Notes: generated from the sequence alone by a model not told the origin. A DNA stretch of 64,000 nucleotides from Streptomyces sp. I6 (GCA_003725745.1 RHDP01000001.1:124001-188000); one strand, 5' to 3'; positions 41,457 through 51,449 are shown, numbered from the stretch's first letter. Numbers and translations: made by a program.

Positions 41457-41787
41457 GGGACTCCTTCTGCCGCTTGTGCTGCCGGATGTTCTGCCGCGTG
41501 CTGAGGCGATGCTCCGCCTTGTGCTGAGGCGATGCTCCGCCTTGTGCTCAGGCGCGTGTTCCGCCTTGTGCTCAGGCGCGTGTTCCGCCGCGTGTCCCGC
41601 CGCCCTTGCGCGGGAGGGTCGCTGCCGGTCCCCTGGTGCCGTGGTGCCCTCGCGCGGGGCCACCGGGCGGCGGGCCGGATCTGCCCGCTCGGCGGCGTCG
41701 CCGGGTGGTGCCCGCCGGGCGGGCCGGCGAGGCGGTGGTGCCGCGAGGCCGGGCGGTCCCGCCGGGGCGACCGGGCGGGCCGAGCGG
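41457..41787. repeat. 23-24 bp tandem repeats between OB-fold and enoyl-CoA hydratase genes
   Basis: From about 41500 to 41600 the unit GCTGAGGCGATGCTCCGCCT (with 3 more bases) is repeated twice, then two diverged copies of 24 bp (GCTCAGGCGCGTGTTCCGCC). No gene is seen in the 331 bp. The repeats could form structure that separates expression of the hydratase from the thiolase genes. Confidence 0.7.
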
Positions 41788-42588
41788 TCAGGCCCGGCGG
41801 TACTCCGGGTCGCGCTTCTCGGCGAAGGCGCGGGCGCCCTCCTTGGCGTCGGCGGTGTCGAAGACCGGCCAGCCGCGTCTCAGTTCGGCGGCCAGCCCCT
41901 CGGTCTCGGTCATCTCGGCCGTCTCGTACACGGATGCCTTCACCGCCTCCACGGCGAGCGGCCCGCAGGCGTTGATCCTCCCCGCGATGCCGAGGGCCCG
42001 CTCCAGAGCCGCGCCGTCGGGAACGACGCTGCCGACGAGGCCGATGCGCTCCGCCTCGGAGGCCGTGTAGGGGCGGCCCGTGAGCAGCATCTCGAGGGCG
42101 TGGGTACGCGGGATCTGGCGCGGGAGCCGCACGGTGGAGCCGCCGATCGGGAACAGGCCCCGGCGGACCTCGAACAGCCCGAACACGGCGCTCTCGCCGG
42201 CGATGCGGATGTCCGTGCCCTGGAGGATCTCGGTACCGCCGGCGACGCAGGGGCCCTCGACCGCGGCGACGACCGGCTTGCGGGGGCGGTGGTGGCGGAG
42301 CATGGCCTTCCAGTGGAGGTCCGGGTCGGCCTTGAGCCGGTCCCGGTACCCTCCGTCGTCCATTCCGTTCCCGGCGAGGGCCTTGAGGTCCATCCCGGCG
42401 CAGAACGAGCCGCCCGCGCCGGTCAGCACGACCGAGCGGACGTCGTCGTCCGCGTCGGCCTCCAGCCACGCGTCGTACAGCCCCACCAGCATGGGCAGCG
42501 ACAGTGCGTTCCGGGCCTCGGGTCTGTTCAGCGTGAGCACCAGAGTGGCGCCTTCGCGCCGCACGGTGAGGTGTTCCGTACCCGCCAT
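41788..42588 (-). CDS. Enoyl-CoA hydratase/isomerase family protein (EchA-like)
   Basis: This intact 266-residue crotonase-fold protein starts at ATG 42588. Oxyanion-hole segments are SFCAGMDLKAL and EGPCVAGGTEILQGTDIRIA. A catalytic acid region follows at FGLFEVRRGLFPIGGSTVRL, and the C-terminal trimerisation helix includes EGARAFAEKRDPEYRR. The first catalytic Glu of hydratases aligns with GGTEILQG and the second region has EVRRGLFP, so hydratase activity is plausible. It resembles mycobacterial EchA19. It is first in the leftward operon, 24 bp downstream of a KstR-type box and divergent from a FadD19-like ligase. Confidence 0.85.
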   Translation of the reverse strand: MAGTEHLTVRREGATLVLTLNRPEARNALSLPMLVGLYDAWLEADADDDVRSVVLTGAGGSFCAGMDLKALAGNGMDDGGYRDRLKADPDLHWKAMLRHHRPRKPVVAAVEGPCVAGGTEILQGTDIRIAGESAVFGLFEVRRGLFPIGGSTVRLPRQIPRTHALEMLLTGRPYTASEAERIGLVGSVVPDGAALERALGIAGRINACGPLAVEAVKASVYETAEMTETEGLAAELRRGWPVFDTADAKEGARAFAEKRDPEYRRA

Positions 42589-42611
42589 TCCCGTCCTCCC
42601 GTCCTGAGACC

Positions 42612-42625
42612 TAGAACAGGTTGCA
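42612..42625. promoter_or_regulatory. KstR-type operator (TNNAACNNGTTNNA)
   Basis: TAGAACAGGTTGCA fits the published mycobacterial KstR consensus TNNAACNNGTTNNA at every defined position. It lies 23 bp upstream of the enoyl-CoA hydratase start, between divergent genes whose products resemble KstR-controlled sterol side-chain enzymes. The motif is short, so chance occurrence is possible. Confidence 0.5.
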
Positions 42626-42652
42626 GGAGCCGGCGGAGCAGTTCAATAGTTT

Positions 42653-42669
42653 TCTGACAGTCAGTCAGA
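42653..42669. promoter_or_regulatory. 17-bp TetR-like palindrome between echA and fadD
   Basis: TCTGAC-AGTCA-GTCAGA is a perfect inverted repeat in an AT-rich patch of the divergent promoter. It also contains the direct repeat GTCA. The size and symmetry suit a TetR-family dimer site. No regulator gene lies next to it. Confidence 0.55.
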
Positions 42670-42761
42670 TTTTATGGGCGATACCCCTTCCCAGTTGCGG
42701 ACGGCGGCGCTCTAATGACCGCTCCGGGGCGGACACCGTGCGGCCGGGGTCAGGAGGAACG

Positions 42762-44441
42762 GTGGAGTACAACCTTGCCGACCTTTTCGAGTCTGTCGTC
42801 GACGTGGTGCCCGACCGCGAGGCGCTCCGCTACGTCGACCACCCCGGCACGGGCGCGAGGCGGATGCTCAGCTACGCGCAGCTCGACGCGGCGGCGAACC
42901 GGATCGCCCACCATCTCGCCGACGCGGGGCTGAAGCCCGGGGAACATCTCGGGCTGCACCTCTACAACGGCGTCGAGTACCTGCAGACGCTGCTCGGCTG
43001 CCTCAAGGCGCGCATCGTCCCCGTCAATGTGAACTACCGCTATGTGGAGGGCGAGCTGGTCTACCTCTTCCGCGACGCCGACCTCGCGGCCCTGGTCTTC
43101 GACGCCGAGTTCACCGGCCGGGTGGCGGCCGCGCTGCCGCGGACCGAGAAGCTGCGGCACCTCGTGCGCGTCGGTGAACCGGAGCGGGACGCACCGGCGC
43201 TGGACTGCACGGCGTTCACGGACGCCGAGGCGTCCGGCTCGCCGGAGCGCGGCTTCGGCGAGCGGTCGGCGGACGACCGGTTCATCATCTACACGGGCGG
43301 CACGACGGGGATGCCCAAGGGCGTGATGTGGCGTCAGGAGGACCTCTTCTTCGCCGGGCTCGGCGGCGGCGCGCCCACCGGTGAGCCCGTGCGGCGGCCC
43401 GAGGAACTGGCGGAGCGGGTCGCGGCGGGCGGCGACGGCCTCACCTTCTTCCCCACTCCCCCGCTGATGCACGGCACCTCGACGCTCACCGCGTTCATCG
43501 GCTTCGGTTTCGGCCAGCGGGTGGTCTTGCACCGCAAGTACGCGCCCGAGGAGGTACTGCGCACGATCGAGCGGGAGCGGGTCACGTCCGTGTCGCTGGT
43601 GGGTGACGCGATGCTGCGCCCGCTGGTCGACGCGCTGAACGGCCCGCTGAAGGACACTGACCTGTCGTCGCTGTTCAGCGTGTCGTCGTCCGGCGCGATC
43701 ATGTCCGAGACCGTGCGGGAGCAGTTCAGGGCGCTGGCGCCGCACGTGGTGCTCCTGGACAACTTCGGCTCGTCGGAGTCCGGCTTCAACGGCACCGCCA
43801 CGGACGACTCCGGTCCGGGCAAGGGACTGCGGCTGCGGGTCAACCACCGCACGCAGGTGGTCGACCCGGTCACGCACCAGCCGGTCGCGCCCGGCGAGCC
43901 GGGCCGCATCGCCCAGCGCGGCCATGTGCCGCTCGGCTACTACAACGACCCGGCCAAGACCGACGAGACCTTCTTCCGCAGGGGAGGCGAGCGCTGGGTG
44001 CTGCTCGGCGACATGGCCACGGTGGACGGGGAAGGGGTCGTCACGGTGCTCGGGCGGGGCTCCCAGTGCATCAACACCGGTGGGGAGAAGGTCTATCCGG
44101 AAGAGGTCGAGCAGGCGCTCAAGGCCCATCCGGACGTCTACGACGCCCTGGTCGCCGGGGTACCCGACGCGAGGTGGGGCAGCCATGTGGCCGCGGTCGT
44201 GCAGTTGCGCCCGGGGGCGGCCGCGCTGGACCTCGAGTCCGTCCAGGCTCACTGCCGGGGCCGGCTGGCGGGGTACAAGATCCCGCGGCAGCTCGTCCTC
44301 GCGCCGGTCATCCAGCGCTCACCGAGCGGCAAGGCGGACTACCGCTGGGCCCGGGAGGTCGCCTCGGCCGCCACCGACGCCGACGCCGACGTCGACCCCG
44401 GCACCGGCACCGGCACCGGCACCGGCACCGGGGCGGAGTGA
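42762..44441 (+). CDS. FadD19-like acyl-CoA synthetase
   Basis: GTG 42762 lies behind AGGAGG; 559 residues and intact. ANL-superfamily motifs: FIIYTGGTTGMPKGVMWRQE (the GGTTGMPKGVMW P-loop is typical of FadD17/FadD19-type ligases), TFFPTPPLMHGTSTLTAFIG, LDNFGSSESGFNG, VLLGDMATVDGEG, INTGGEKVYPEEVEQALK and the catalytic Lys in RSPSGKADYRW. It forms acyl-AMP and then acyl-CoA. The FadD19 type acts on branched steroid side chains. A Gly-Thr repeat tail is encoded by GGCACC hexamers. It is divergent from the enoyl-CoA hydratase operon with a shared regulatory region, so both arms probably act in one degradation pathway. Confidence 0.85.
   Translation: MEYNLADLFESVVDVVPDREALRYVDHPGTGARRMLSYAQLDAAANRIAHHLADAGLKPGEHLGLHLYNGVEYLQTLLGCLKARIVPVNVNYRYVEGELVYLFRDADLAALVFDAEFTGRVAAALPRTEKLRHLVRVGEPERDAPALDCTAFTDAEASGSPERGFGERSADDRFIIYTGGTTGMPKGVMWRQEDLFFAGLGGGAPTGEPVRRPEELAERVAAGGDGLTFFPTPPLMHGTSTLTAFIGFGFGQRVVLHRKYAPEEVLRTIERERVTSVSLVGDAMLRPLVDALNGPLKDTDLSSLFSVSSSGAIMSETVREQFRALAPHVVLLDNFGSSESGFNGTATDDSGPGKGLRLRVNHRTQVVDPVTHQPVAPGEPGRIAQRGHVPLGYYNDPAKTDETFFRRGGERWVLLGDMATVDGEGVVTVLGRGSQCINTGGEKVYPEEVEQALKAHPDVYDALVAGVPDARWGSHVAAVVQLRPGAAALDLESVQAHCRGRLAGYKIPRQLVLAPVIQRSPSGKADYRWAREVASAATDADADVDPGTGTGTGTGTGAE
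44401..44430. repeat. Five tandem GGCACC hexamers at the 3' end of fadD
   Basis: GCACCG/GGCACC repeated five times encodes alternating Gly-Thr at the very end of the ligase. The same hexamer occurs at 4410-4435. Confidence 0.75.
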
Positions 44442-44848
44442 ACCGGGCGGACACCCGGGAGGCCGCATCGGCCCCCGGCGACACCGGGACGGAGCAGAGC
44501 GAGCGGACACCGCGGAAGGCTCCCGCCCGGCGGCCCGGCCGCCGCGGGCACCACTGCCCGCACGCGCCGGGCGCCGGACGGCGGACGGCGGACGTCGGAC
44601 GTCGGACGTCGGACGTCGGACGTCGGACGTCGGACGTCGGACGTCGGACGTCGGACGTCGGGATCTGTAGCCGCGGTCGGGGCGGCAGTCGGCACGTCGC
44701 CGGTCGGAGGTGAACCGCCCCTGGCCCGTCCCGAACGACGCCCGTCCGGCCCGTCCCGGGCACCCTCTGGCTCAATCCCGTTGAGCACGGCCGATCAGTC
44801 GTACGTAATCCCCGGCAGGGAGCACCAAGCCACCTCCGGAGGACCCCC
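44442..44848. repeat. 7-bp tandem array (GGACGTC) in an intergenic region
   Basis: Positions 44575-44661 contain two or so GGACGGC units followed by about ten exact GGACGTC heptamers, each with the palindrome GACGTC. No gene is present in the 407 bp. The last 60 bp before the aminotransferase is less GC-rich and probably carries its promoter. Confidence 0.8.
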
Positions 44849-46245
44849 ATGGCCGAAGCCGGCAGCAATGTCACCGAGCTCTTCCGCGCGTCCACGGCAC
44901 ACAGCCCGTCGTACGCCGCGCTGAGCCGGGCCACCGGCGACCAGCAGCCGATCACCGACTTCTGCATCCCGTGCAACCCGTACTTCCCCCACCGGAGATG
45001 TTCGACGAACTGGGAGACCGGCTGCGGGACATCCTCACCTACTACCCCAGCAGCGCCGACACCATCACCGCGGAGCTGTGCTCCGTGCTGGGTCTCAACC
45101 CGCAGACCGTGGCCATGGGCAACGGCTCCACCGAACTGATCACCTGGATCGACCATCTGCTGGTGCGCGAGTCGCTGGCCGTGCCGGTGCCGACCTTCGG
45201 CCGGTGGACGGACCAGCCGATGGAGACGGGCAAGCGCGTCGACATGTTCCCGCTGCCCGAGTCCAGCGGATTCGCTCTCGACCCGGCGTCGTTCGTCGAC
45301 TTCATCCGCGCGCGCGGCTCCCGCACCGCCGTCATCTGCAATCCGAACAACCCGGACGGAGGCCTGCTGCCGCGGCACGGCGTCCTCGCGTTGCTCGACC
45401 AGCTCCAGGACCTGGACCTGGTGGTCGTGGACGAGTCGTTCCTGGAGTTCGCCGACGCCGAGGCGGACTCCAGCGTCGTCGCCGACGCGGTACTGCGGCC
45501 CAACACGGTGGTGCTGAGGAGCCTGGGCAAGAACTTCGGGCTTCACGGGGTGCGTTTCGGCTACCTCGTCGCCAACCCGGGCCTCGCCGGCCGGGTGCGG
45601 GCGGCGCTGCCCAAGTGGAACCTCAACTCCTTCGCCGAAACGGTGGTGTTCATGCTCAAGGAGTACCGGATGGAGTACGCGCACAGCCTGCGGCTGGTAC
45701 AGCGCGACCGCCAGGAGATGATCTGGCAGCTGAGCCGGCTGCCCGGGCTCACCGTGTACCCGTCCCAGGGAAACTTCGTGTACGTACGGCTCCCGGAGGG
45801 CGCCGACGGCGCCTTGCTGCGGAACCGGATGCTGGAGGAGCACGGCGTACTGGTGCGGGAGTGCGGCAACAAGATCGGCAGCTCCAGCAGCTTTCTGCGC
45901 CTCGTGGTGCGGCCGAAGGCGGATGTGCAACGGCTGGTGGCCGGGCTGGAACGGACCCTGTACGCGGCAGCCGCGATACCGGGCACGCCCGCGATACCCG
46001 CGACGCCCGGGGTGCCGGGGATGCAGGGGGTGCCGGGGATGCAGGGGATGCAGGGGACATCCGGCGCGGCCCTGCCTCCCGGCCAGCACCTGGTGCCCGC
46101 CGTTCCGGCTCCCGGTCCCATGCCCATGCCCGTGCACGTGCCCGCCCGTTCCGCACCGGGGCACGCACCGGCGCACGCACCGGCGCACGCACTGCCGTAC
46201 GCCTCCGGCACGGCCGCGGTGGACCGGCTGGTGCAGGGGGCCTGA
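44849..46245 (+). CDS. PLP-dependent class I/II aminotransferase (one frameshift near 44990)
   Basis: ATG 44849 gives MAEAGSNVTELFRASTAHSP and FCIPCNPYFP. One C added to the CCCCC run at 44986-44990 continues into PPEMFDELGDRLRDILTYYP. The fold-type I markers are MGNGSTELITWIDHL, ICNPNNPDGGLL (Asn and Pro contact PLP), VVDESFLEF (Asp) and the Schiff-base Lys in RSLGKNFGLHGVRFGY. It is similar to histidinol-phosphate aminotransferases but has an extra C-terminal tail of about 90 residues rich in Pro, Met, Gly and His (PGMQGVPGMQGMQG; APAHAPAHA), repaired length about 465. The substrate is unknown. The tail is low complexity and may be dispensable. Confidence 0.82.
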
Positions 46246-46328
46246 GCCCGCCGCGGCCGGCGGTCACCGCTCGCCCGCCCCGGCGCATATCCCGTTGCCG
46301 CTACGGCCCCTGGTGCTGCACTGGCCGG

Positions 46329-47135
46329 ATGGAACAGCATGGCGAGGTCCTCGCGCGGTATGACCGGCAGATGCGGCGGGGCGCGATGGCGGACGGACCG
46401 GGCGCGCGAATCGAGCACGTGGCCGGGGTCGTCCGGCAGACCGCGGGGCACCGGGGCGGCTGGGACGGGGTCCTCTGGTCGGATTTGGACGCGGCGACGG
46501 CGGACGGGGCCGTCGCCGCGCAGGTGCGCCACTTCACCTCCCTCGGCCGGGAGTTCGAGTGGAAGCTCTACGGGCACGACCGGCCGGGCGACCTGGCGGA
46601 CCGGCTGCTCGCTGCCGGATTCGTACCGGAGCCCGCCGAGATACTGATGGTGGCGCCCGTCGAAGCACTGCGGGACCTGCGGGTGGAGCTCCCCGCCGGC
46701 GTGGAACTCCGCGAGGTGACGGACCCCGCCGGGGTGGATCTCGCCGCACGCGCCTACGAGCGGGCGTTCGCCCGCGACAGCTCCAGGCTGCGGGACCACC
46801 TGCTGACGCAGCTGGCGTCGGCTCCGCGGACGGTGGTGGCCGTGGTGGCGACCGCGGGCGGGGAGCCGGTGGGCTCCTCGCGACTGGAGTCGGCACCCGG
46901 CCGGGACTTCGCGGGCCTGTGGGGCGGCGGCACGGCACCGCAGTGGCGCGGTCGCGGTCTGTACCGGGCCTCGGTGGCCCTGCGCGCGCGGCTCGCCGCC
47001 GAGCGGGGCCACCGCTTCGTCCAGGTGGACGCGCTGCCGTCGAGCCGGCCGATCCTGGAACGGCTGGGGTTCACCGCGCTGACCACGACCACGCCGTACC
47101 TGTACCGGCCGCGGCAGCCCGCCCGGGTTCGGTGA
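46329..47135 (+). CDS. GNAT-family N-acetyltransferase
   Basis: ATG 46329; 268 residues and intact. The C-terminal half carries the acetyl-CoA-binding GNAT motif A (GLWGGGTAPQWRGRGLYRAS, Q/RxxGxG/A), followed by LRARLAAERGHRFVQVDALP and RPILERLGFTALTTTTPYLY. The N-terminal half (DRQMRRGAMAD, EFEWKLYGHDRP) resembles the degenerate first half of two-domain GNATs. The substrate is unknown. It lies 83 bp downstream of the aminotransferase and may be co-transcribed. Confidence 0.82.
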   Translation: MEQHGEVLARYDRQMRRGAMADGPGARIEHVAGVVRQTAGHRGGWDGVLWSDLDAATADGAVAAQVRHFTSLGREFEWKLYGHDRPGDLADRLLAAGFVPEPAEILMVAPVEALRDLRVELPAGVELREVTDPAGVDLAARAYERAFARDSSRLRDHLLTQLASAPRTVVAVVATAGGEPVGSSRLESAPGRDFAGLWGGGTAPQWRGRGLYRASVALRARLAAERGHRFVQVDALPSSRPILERLGFTALTTTTPYLYRPRQPARVR

Positions 47136-47148
47136 CCGCCCCACGGCG

Positions 47149-47255
47149 GGCACCCCGCGCCCGTCAGCCCGTGGCCAGACCCGCCCCCGCACCGGGGCGG
47201 CCACCCCGCACGCGCCCGTCAGCCGGTGGTCAGACCCGCCGCCGCCCCGGACAGG
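47149..47255. repeat. Imperfect duplication of the LysR gene 3' end
   Basis: About 40 bp containing CGCCCGTCAGC-C/G-GTGG and CAGACCCGCC occur twice, about 52 bp apart; the second copy includes the LysR stop codon and last codons. This looks like a local duplication between the convergent GNAT and LysR genes. Confidence 0.5.
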
Positions 47256-48133
47256 GCCTCCAGGACGGGGCTGAGCAGCGGATGGCTCTCCGCCCCGCGC
47301 CGGACCGCCGCGAAGACGCGCCGGGTGGCGGCGGGGCCCGCGACCGGGAGGACGACCGTGTCCTTCAGCTCCATGCCGCGCAGCGCCGACCGGGGCACGA
47401 GGGCCACTCCGGCGCCCGCCCCGGCCAGGGCCACCACGGCCCGGAAGTCGTCGGAGGAATGCGTGAGGCGGGGCTGGAAACCGGCGAGTTCGCAGGCCAG
47501 GAGCATGACGTCGTGGCAGGGGTTGCCGGGGTAGGGGCCGATCCAGTCGCTGTCGGCGAGGGCCGCCAGCTCCACCCCGCCGCCGTCCGCGAGGGGGTGG
47601 CCGCAGTGCAGCACCGCGTCGAAGGGTTCCGCGTACAGCGGGACCCGGGCGAGGCGGAGGTCGTCCTCCCGCGGGGCGCCCCGGTACTCCACGGCCAGGG
47701 CCAGGTCGGCTTCCCCGTCGAGGACCATCGGCAGGCTCTCGTCGCCCTCCGCGTCACGGACGCGCACCCGGATACCGGGATGGTCGAGGGCGAGCCGTCC
47801 GAGCGCCGGGGCGAGCACCTCCGCGATCCCGGTGGCGAAGGAGGCCACCGTGACCTCGCCCGCCGCGCCGCCCGCGTACGCGGCGAGTTCCGCCTCCGCC
47901 CGTTCCAGCTGGGAGAGGACCGCGTGGGCGTGGCCGAGCAGGATCTCACCGGCCGCAGTCGGCGTCACGCCCCGGCCGCTGCGGATGAGCAGGGTGTGAC
48001 CGGTCTCCTGCTCCAGCGCGGCGAGCTGCTGGGAGACGGCCGAGGGGGTCAGATACAGCGCCGCGGCCGCGGCGGTCACCGTACGGTGGTCCGCCACGGC
48101 GCGCAGAATGCGGAGCCTGCGAGGATCGATCAC
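47219..48133 (-). CDS. LysR-family transcriptional regulator
   Basis: GTG 48133; 304 residues and intact. The N-terminal winged helix is [20 protein letters not shown] then [20 protein letters not shown]. The effector-binding domain follows from about residue 90 ([40 protein letters not shown]). The start overlaps the kbl stop by 4 bp (GTGA), so it is translationally coupled as the last gene of the tdh-kbl operon. I infer that it regulates this operon or related amino acid catabolism. Confidence 0.88.
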   Translation of the reverse strand: MIDPRRLRILRAVADHRTVTAAAAALYLTPSAVSQQLAALEQETGHTLLIRSGRGVTPTAAGEILLGHAHAVLSQLERAEAELAAYAGGAAGEVTVASFATGIAEVLAPALGRLALDHPGIRVRVRDAEGDESLPMVLDGEADLALAVEYRGAPREDDLRLARVPLYAEPFDAVLHCGHPLADGGGVELAALADSDWIGPYPGNPCHDVMLLACELAGFQPRLTHSSDDFRAVVALAGAGAGVALVPRSALRGMELKDTVVLPVAGPAATRRVFAAVRRGAESHPLLSPVLEALSGAAAGLTTG

Positions 48134-49329
48134 CCTGCCATTGTCGCCCGGGCGTCCACGAACGCCGCCACCGCCCGCTCCACGTCCTCGGTGGAGTGCG
48201 CGGCGGAGAGCTGGACCCTGATGCGGGCCTGGCCCATGGGGACGACCGGGTACGAGAAGCCGATCACGTAGACCCCGCGCTCCAGCAGCAGCTCCGCCAT
48301 GCGGCCCGCCTCGGCGGCGTCGCCGATCATGACGGGGGCGATCGCGTGGTCGCCGGGGAGGATCTCGAAGCCCTCCTCTGTCATCCGGCGGCGGAAGAGA
48401 GCGGTGTTCGCGGCGAGCTTCTCGCGCAGGTCGCCTGCGGACTCCAGCAGGTCGAGGACCTTGAGCGAGGCGGCGGCGATCACCGGGGCGAGGGAGTTCG
48501 AGAAGAGGTAGGGGCGGGAGCGCTGGCGCAGCAGCTCGACGATCTCGGCACGGGCCGCGACATAGCCGCCGGAGGCACCGCCGAGGGCCTTGCCGAGGGT
48601 TCCGGTGATGACGTCGACGCGGTCCATGACGCCGTGCAGCTCGGGGGTGCCGCGGCCGCCGGGGCCGACGAAGCCGACGGCGTGCGAGTCGTCGACCATG
48701 ACCATGGCGTCGTACCGGTCGGCCAGGTCGCAGATCTCGGGCAGCGGCGCCACGTAGCCGTCCATGGAGAACACACCGTCGGTGACGATCAGCTTGCGGC
48801 GGGCGCCGCCGTCGGTGGCCTCCTTGAGCCTTGCCTCCAGCTCGGCCATGTCGCGGTTGGCGTAGCGGAAGCGGGCGGCCTTGGAAAGGCGGATGCCGTC
48901 GATGATGCTGGCGTGGTTGAGGGCGTCGGAGATCACGGCGTCCTCGGGGCCGAGGAGGGTCTCGAAGACACCGCCGTTGGCGTCGAAGCAGGAGGAGTAG
49001 AGGATCGTGTCCTCCTGGCCGAGGAACGCGGACAGGCGCCGCTCGAGTTCCTTGTGGACCTCCTGGGTGCCGCAGATGAAGCGGACGGAGGCCATGCCGT
49101 AGCCCCAGCGGTCGAGGGCTTCCTTGCCGGCTGCGACGACCTCGGGGTGGTCGGCGAGCCCGAGGTAGTTGTTGGCGCAGAAGTTCAGCACCTCACCGGG
49201 GGCGCCGCCGGCGGTGACGGCCACCGAGGCCGACTGGGGGGTGCCGATGACCCGCTCGGGCTTGTGGAGGCCGGCGGCGCGGATCTCGTCGAGGGTGGCG
49301 CGGAGGTCGTCGCGCACGGAGGCGTACAT
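48130..49329 (-). CDS. kbl: Glycine C-acetyltransferase (2-amino-3-ketobutyrate CoA ligase)
   Basis: Intact 399-residue PLP enzyme of the alpha-oxoamine synthase family, ATG 49329. It cleaves 2-amino-3-ketobutyrate with CoA to glycine and acetyl-CoA. Motifs: [52 protein letters not shown] and the PLP Lys in [16 protein letters not shown]. It is located between tdh (82 bp upstream) and the LysR gene with which it overlaps. Together with Tdh it converts threonine to glycine. Confidence 0.95.
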   Translation of the reverse strand: MYASVRDDLRATLDEIRAAGLHKPERVIGTPQSASVAVTAGGAPGEVLNFCANNYLGLADHPEVVAAGKEALDRWGYGMASVRFICGTQEVHKELERRLSAFLGQEDTILYSSCFDANGGVFETLLGPEDAVISDALNHASIIDGIRLSKAARFRYANRDMAELEARLKEATDGGARRKLIVTDGVFSMDGYVAPLPEICDLADRYDAMVMVDDSHAVGFVGPGGRGTPELHGVMDRVDVITGTLGKALGGASGGYVAARAEIVELLRQRSRPYLFSNSLAPVIAAASLKVLDLLESAGDLREKLAANTALFRRRMTEEGFEILPGDHAIAPVMIGDAAEAGRMAELLLERGVYVIGFSYPVVPMGQARIRVQLSAAHSTEDVERAVAAFVDARATMAG

Positions 49330-49411
49330 GCGGGGTGCTCCCTTGGGATGTGGCTGATGGCGGCTGGTGCGATGCGCTGCGGGGACCCGGCGTGCGCGGG
49401 GTCGAGGGGGG

Positions 49412-50440
49412 TCAGGCGGTCCAGTCGAGAATGATCTTGCCGCTGCGGGCGGTGGCGGCCTCGTCGAAGGCGGCGTCGAAGTCCTGGTAGCCGTAGCTGC
49501 CGGTGATCACGGGGCTGAGGTCGAGTCCGCCCTCCAGGAGCACCGTCATCGCGTACCAGGTCTCGAACATCTCGCGGCCGTAGATGCCCTTGATCGTGAT
49601 CATCGAGGTGACGATCTTCGACCAGTCGACGGCGAACTCCTCCGCGGGCAGGCCCAGCATCGCGATCCGGCCGCCGTGCGTCATGTTGTCGATCATGTCG
49701 CGTACGGCCTCGGGGCGGCCGGACATCTCCAGGCCGACGTCGAAGCCCTCCCTGAGACCGAGCGTGTGCTGCGCCTCGGCGACGCCGGACTCCGCGACGT
49801 TGACGGTGAGGGTGGCTCCGGCCTTGCGGGCCAGCTGCAGCCGTGGCTCGCTCACATCGGTGACCACGACGTTGCGGGCGCCCGCGTGGCGGGCGACGGC
49901 CGCCGCCATGACGCCGATCGGGCCGGCTCCGGTGATCAGGACGTCCTCGCCGACGAGCGGGAACGACAGCGCGGTGTGGACCGCGTTGCCGAAGGGGTCG
50001 AAGATCGCGGCGACGTCCAGGTCGACCCGGGTGCGGTGCACCCAGACGTTCGACGCGGGCAGGCAGACGTACTCCGCGAACGCGCCGTCGCGGCCCACGC
50101 CCAGCCCGACCGTGCTGCGGCACAGGTGGCGGCGGCCGGCGAGGCAGTTCCGGCACTTCCCGCAGACGAGGTGGCCCTCGCCGCTGACCAGGTCGCCGAC
50201 GGCGATGTCCGCGACGTCGGCACCGACGGCGGCGACCTCTCCGACGAACTCGTGGCCGGCCACGAGCGGTGTGGAGATCGTCTGCCGGGCCCAGCCGTCC
50301 CAGGAGCGGATATGGAGGTCGGTCCCGCAGATGCCGGTGCGCAGGACCTTGATCAGCACATCGCCGGGGCCGTACTCGGGCTCGGGGACGTCCAGGAGCC
50401 ACAGCCCGGGCTCGGCGTGCTGCTTGACGAGTGCCTTCAT
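49412..50440 (-). CDS. tdh: L-threonine 3-dehydrogenase
   Basis: Intact 342-residue zinc-dependent medium-chain dehydrogenase, ATG 50440. It oxidises L-threonine with NAD+ to 2-amino-3-ketobutyrate, the Kbl substrate. Catalytic zinc residues lie in [16 protein letters not shown] (Cys) and AGHEFVGEV (His, Glu). The structural zinc cysteines are [15 protein letters not shown] and the NAD site is [30 protein letters not shown] is typical of Tdh. First gene of tdh-kbl-lysR; the promoter should lie in 50441-50571. Confidence 0.95.
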   Translation of the reverse strand: MKALVKQHAEPGLWLLDVPEPEYGPGDVLIKVLRTGICGTDLHIRSWDGWARQTISTPLVAGHEFVGEVAAVGADVADIAVGDLVSGEGHLVCGKCRNCLAGRRHLCRSTVGLGVGRDGAFAEYVCLPASNVWVHRTRVDLDVAAIFDPFGNAVHTALSFPLVGEDVLITGAGPIGVMAAAVARHAGARNVVVTDVSEPRLQLARKAGATLTVNVAESGVAEAQHTLGLREGFDVGLEMSGRPEAVRDMIDNMTHGGRIAMLGLPAEEFAVDWSKIVTSMITIKGIYGREMFETWYAMTVLLEGGLDLSPVITGSYGYQDFDAAFDEAATARSGKIILDWTA

Positions 50441-50571
50441 GGGTGCGGCTCCAGGCGGGGCGAGGGGGTTGACCAGGCATGACGTCCCGGCGTGGGGTGA
50501 TGTGCACCAATCTGCCGAGCGTCGGGCGTTCAGTCCATCGAGATCTTCTTAAGCGGGCCGACAGCGGAGCT

Positions 50572-51449
50572 TCACGGCGGGCGTCCCCCGGTCCCCGGGA
50601 AGTCGGCCACGGCCCCCGGGAAGTCGGCCACGGTGCGGCGGAAGGAGGCGGGGTCGTCCAGCCACGGGTAGTGGCCGGCGCCGGGCTGCACGGCCGCCCT
50701 CCCGTGCGGGAACACGGCGGCGATCTCGCGCGCGCGGGCGGGGTGGGAGCGCCGTCGTACTCGCCGGCGATCACGAGGACGGGCGCCTCCAGCGCGGCGA
50801 GCGCCTGGCGGGTGGCATCCGGGTCGAACGCGCCGTCGGCGTAGTAGCCGCCGCGGGCGTGCGGGTTGGTCTGGTGCGCGTCGTCCGCGGCGTGCTTCCG
50901 GGCGGCGGCGTCCCAGCGGCCGTACATGAAGGGCACGATGTCCGGCCAGAGGTCGTCGAGTTCCGCCCCGCCGAGGAACGCCTCCCAGGCGGCCCGGCCG
51001 GCCTCGTACCAGGGCTCGCCGCGGCGCAGTGCGACCGCGTCCCGCCAGTCCTGCCCGGTGGCCGCGATACCGAGGGCGCGGGTGCCGGGGGTGACGAGGA
51101 CCAGGGAGTTCACCCGTGCGGGGCACGCCGCCGCGTACAGCAGGGCGAGGTTGGCTCCCGCCGAGTGGGCGAGGACGTCGGCGCGGTCGAGCCCGCAGTG
51201 CTCGCGCAGTGCCTCGACGTCGTCGACGAGCCGGTCGCAGCGGTACGTCCCGTCGTCGTCGGGGACCGCGGAGTCGCCGGTGCCGCGCAGGTCGAGCCGG
51301 ATGAGCCGGCGGTCCGCGGTCAGCCCGCCGAGATCACCGAGGTACGCCGAGGCGCGCATGGGGCCGCCCGGCAGGCAGAGCAGCGGCTCGCCCTCGCCCT
51401 CGGCGTGGTAGGCGAGCACCGTGCCGTCGTGCGCGGGGAAGGTCGGCAT
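50572..51449 (-). CDS. Alpha/beta-fold hydrolase (one frameshift near 50743)
   Basis: ATG 51449. The family pattern is PTFPAHDGTVLAYHAEGEGE, LCLPGGPMRASAYLGDLGGL (oxyanion region), IRLDLRGTGDSAVPDD, the nucleophile elbow VLAHSAGANLALLYA (Ser in HSAG), then EAPVLVIAGEYDGAP (Asp) and GAGHYPWLDDP (His). One C added in CACCCCGCC near 50743 joins the last two segments; repaired length is about 292 residues. A proline-iminopeptidase-like or esterase function is possible; the substrate is unknown. An 18-bp duplication near 50600-50637 repeats VADFPG at the C-terminus. It is upstream of tdh on the same strand but separated by 131 bp. Confidence 0.78.

Noticed and set aside
44575..44661. Regular short repeats that might suggest a CRISPR array
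   Set aside because: Units are 7 bp and contiguous with no spacers, and no cas genes are present.
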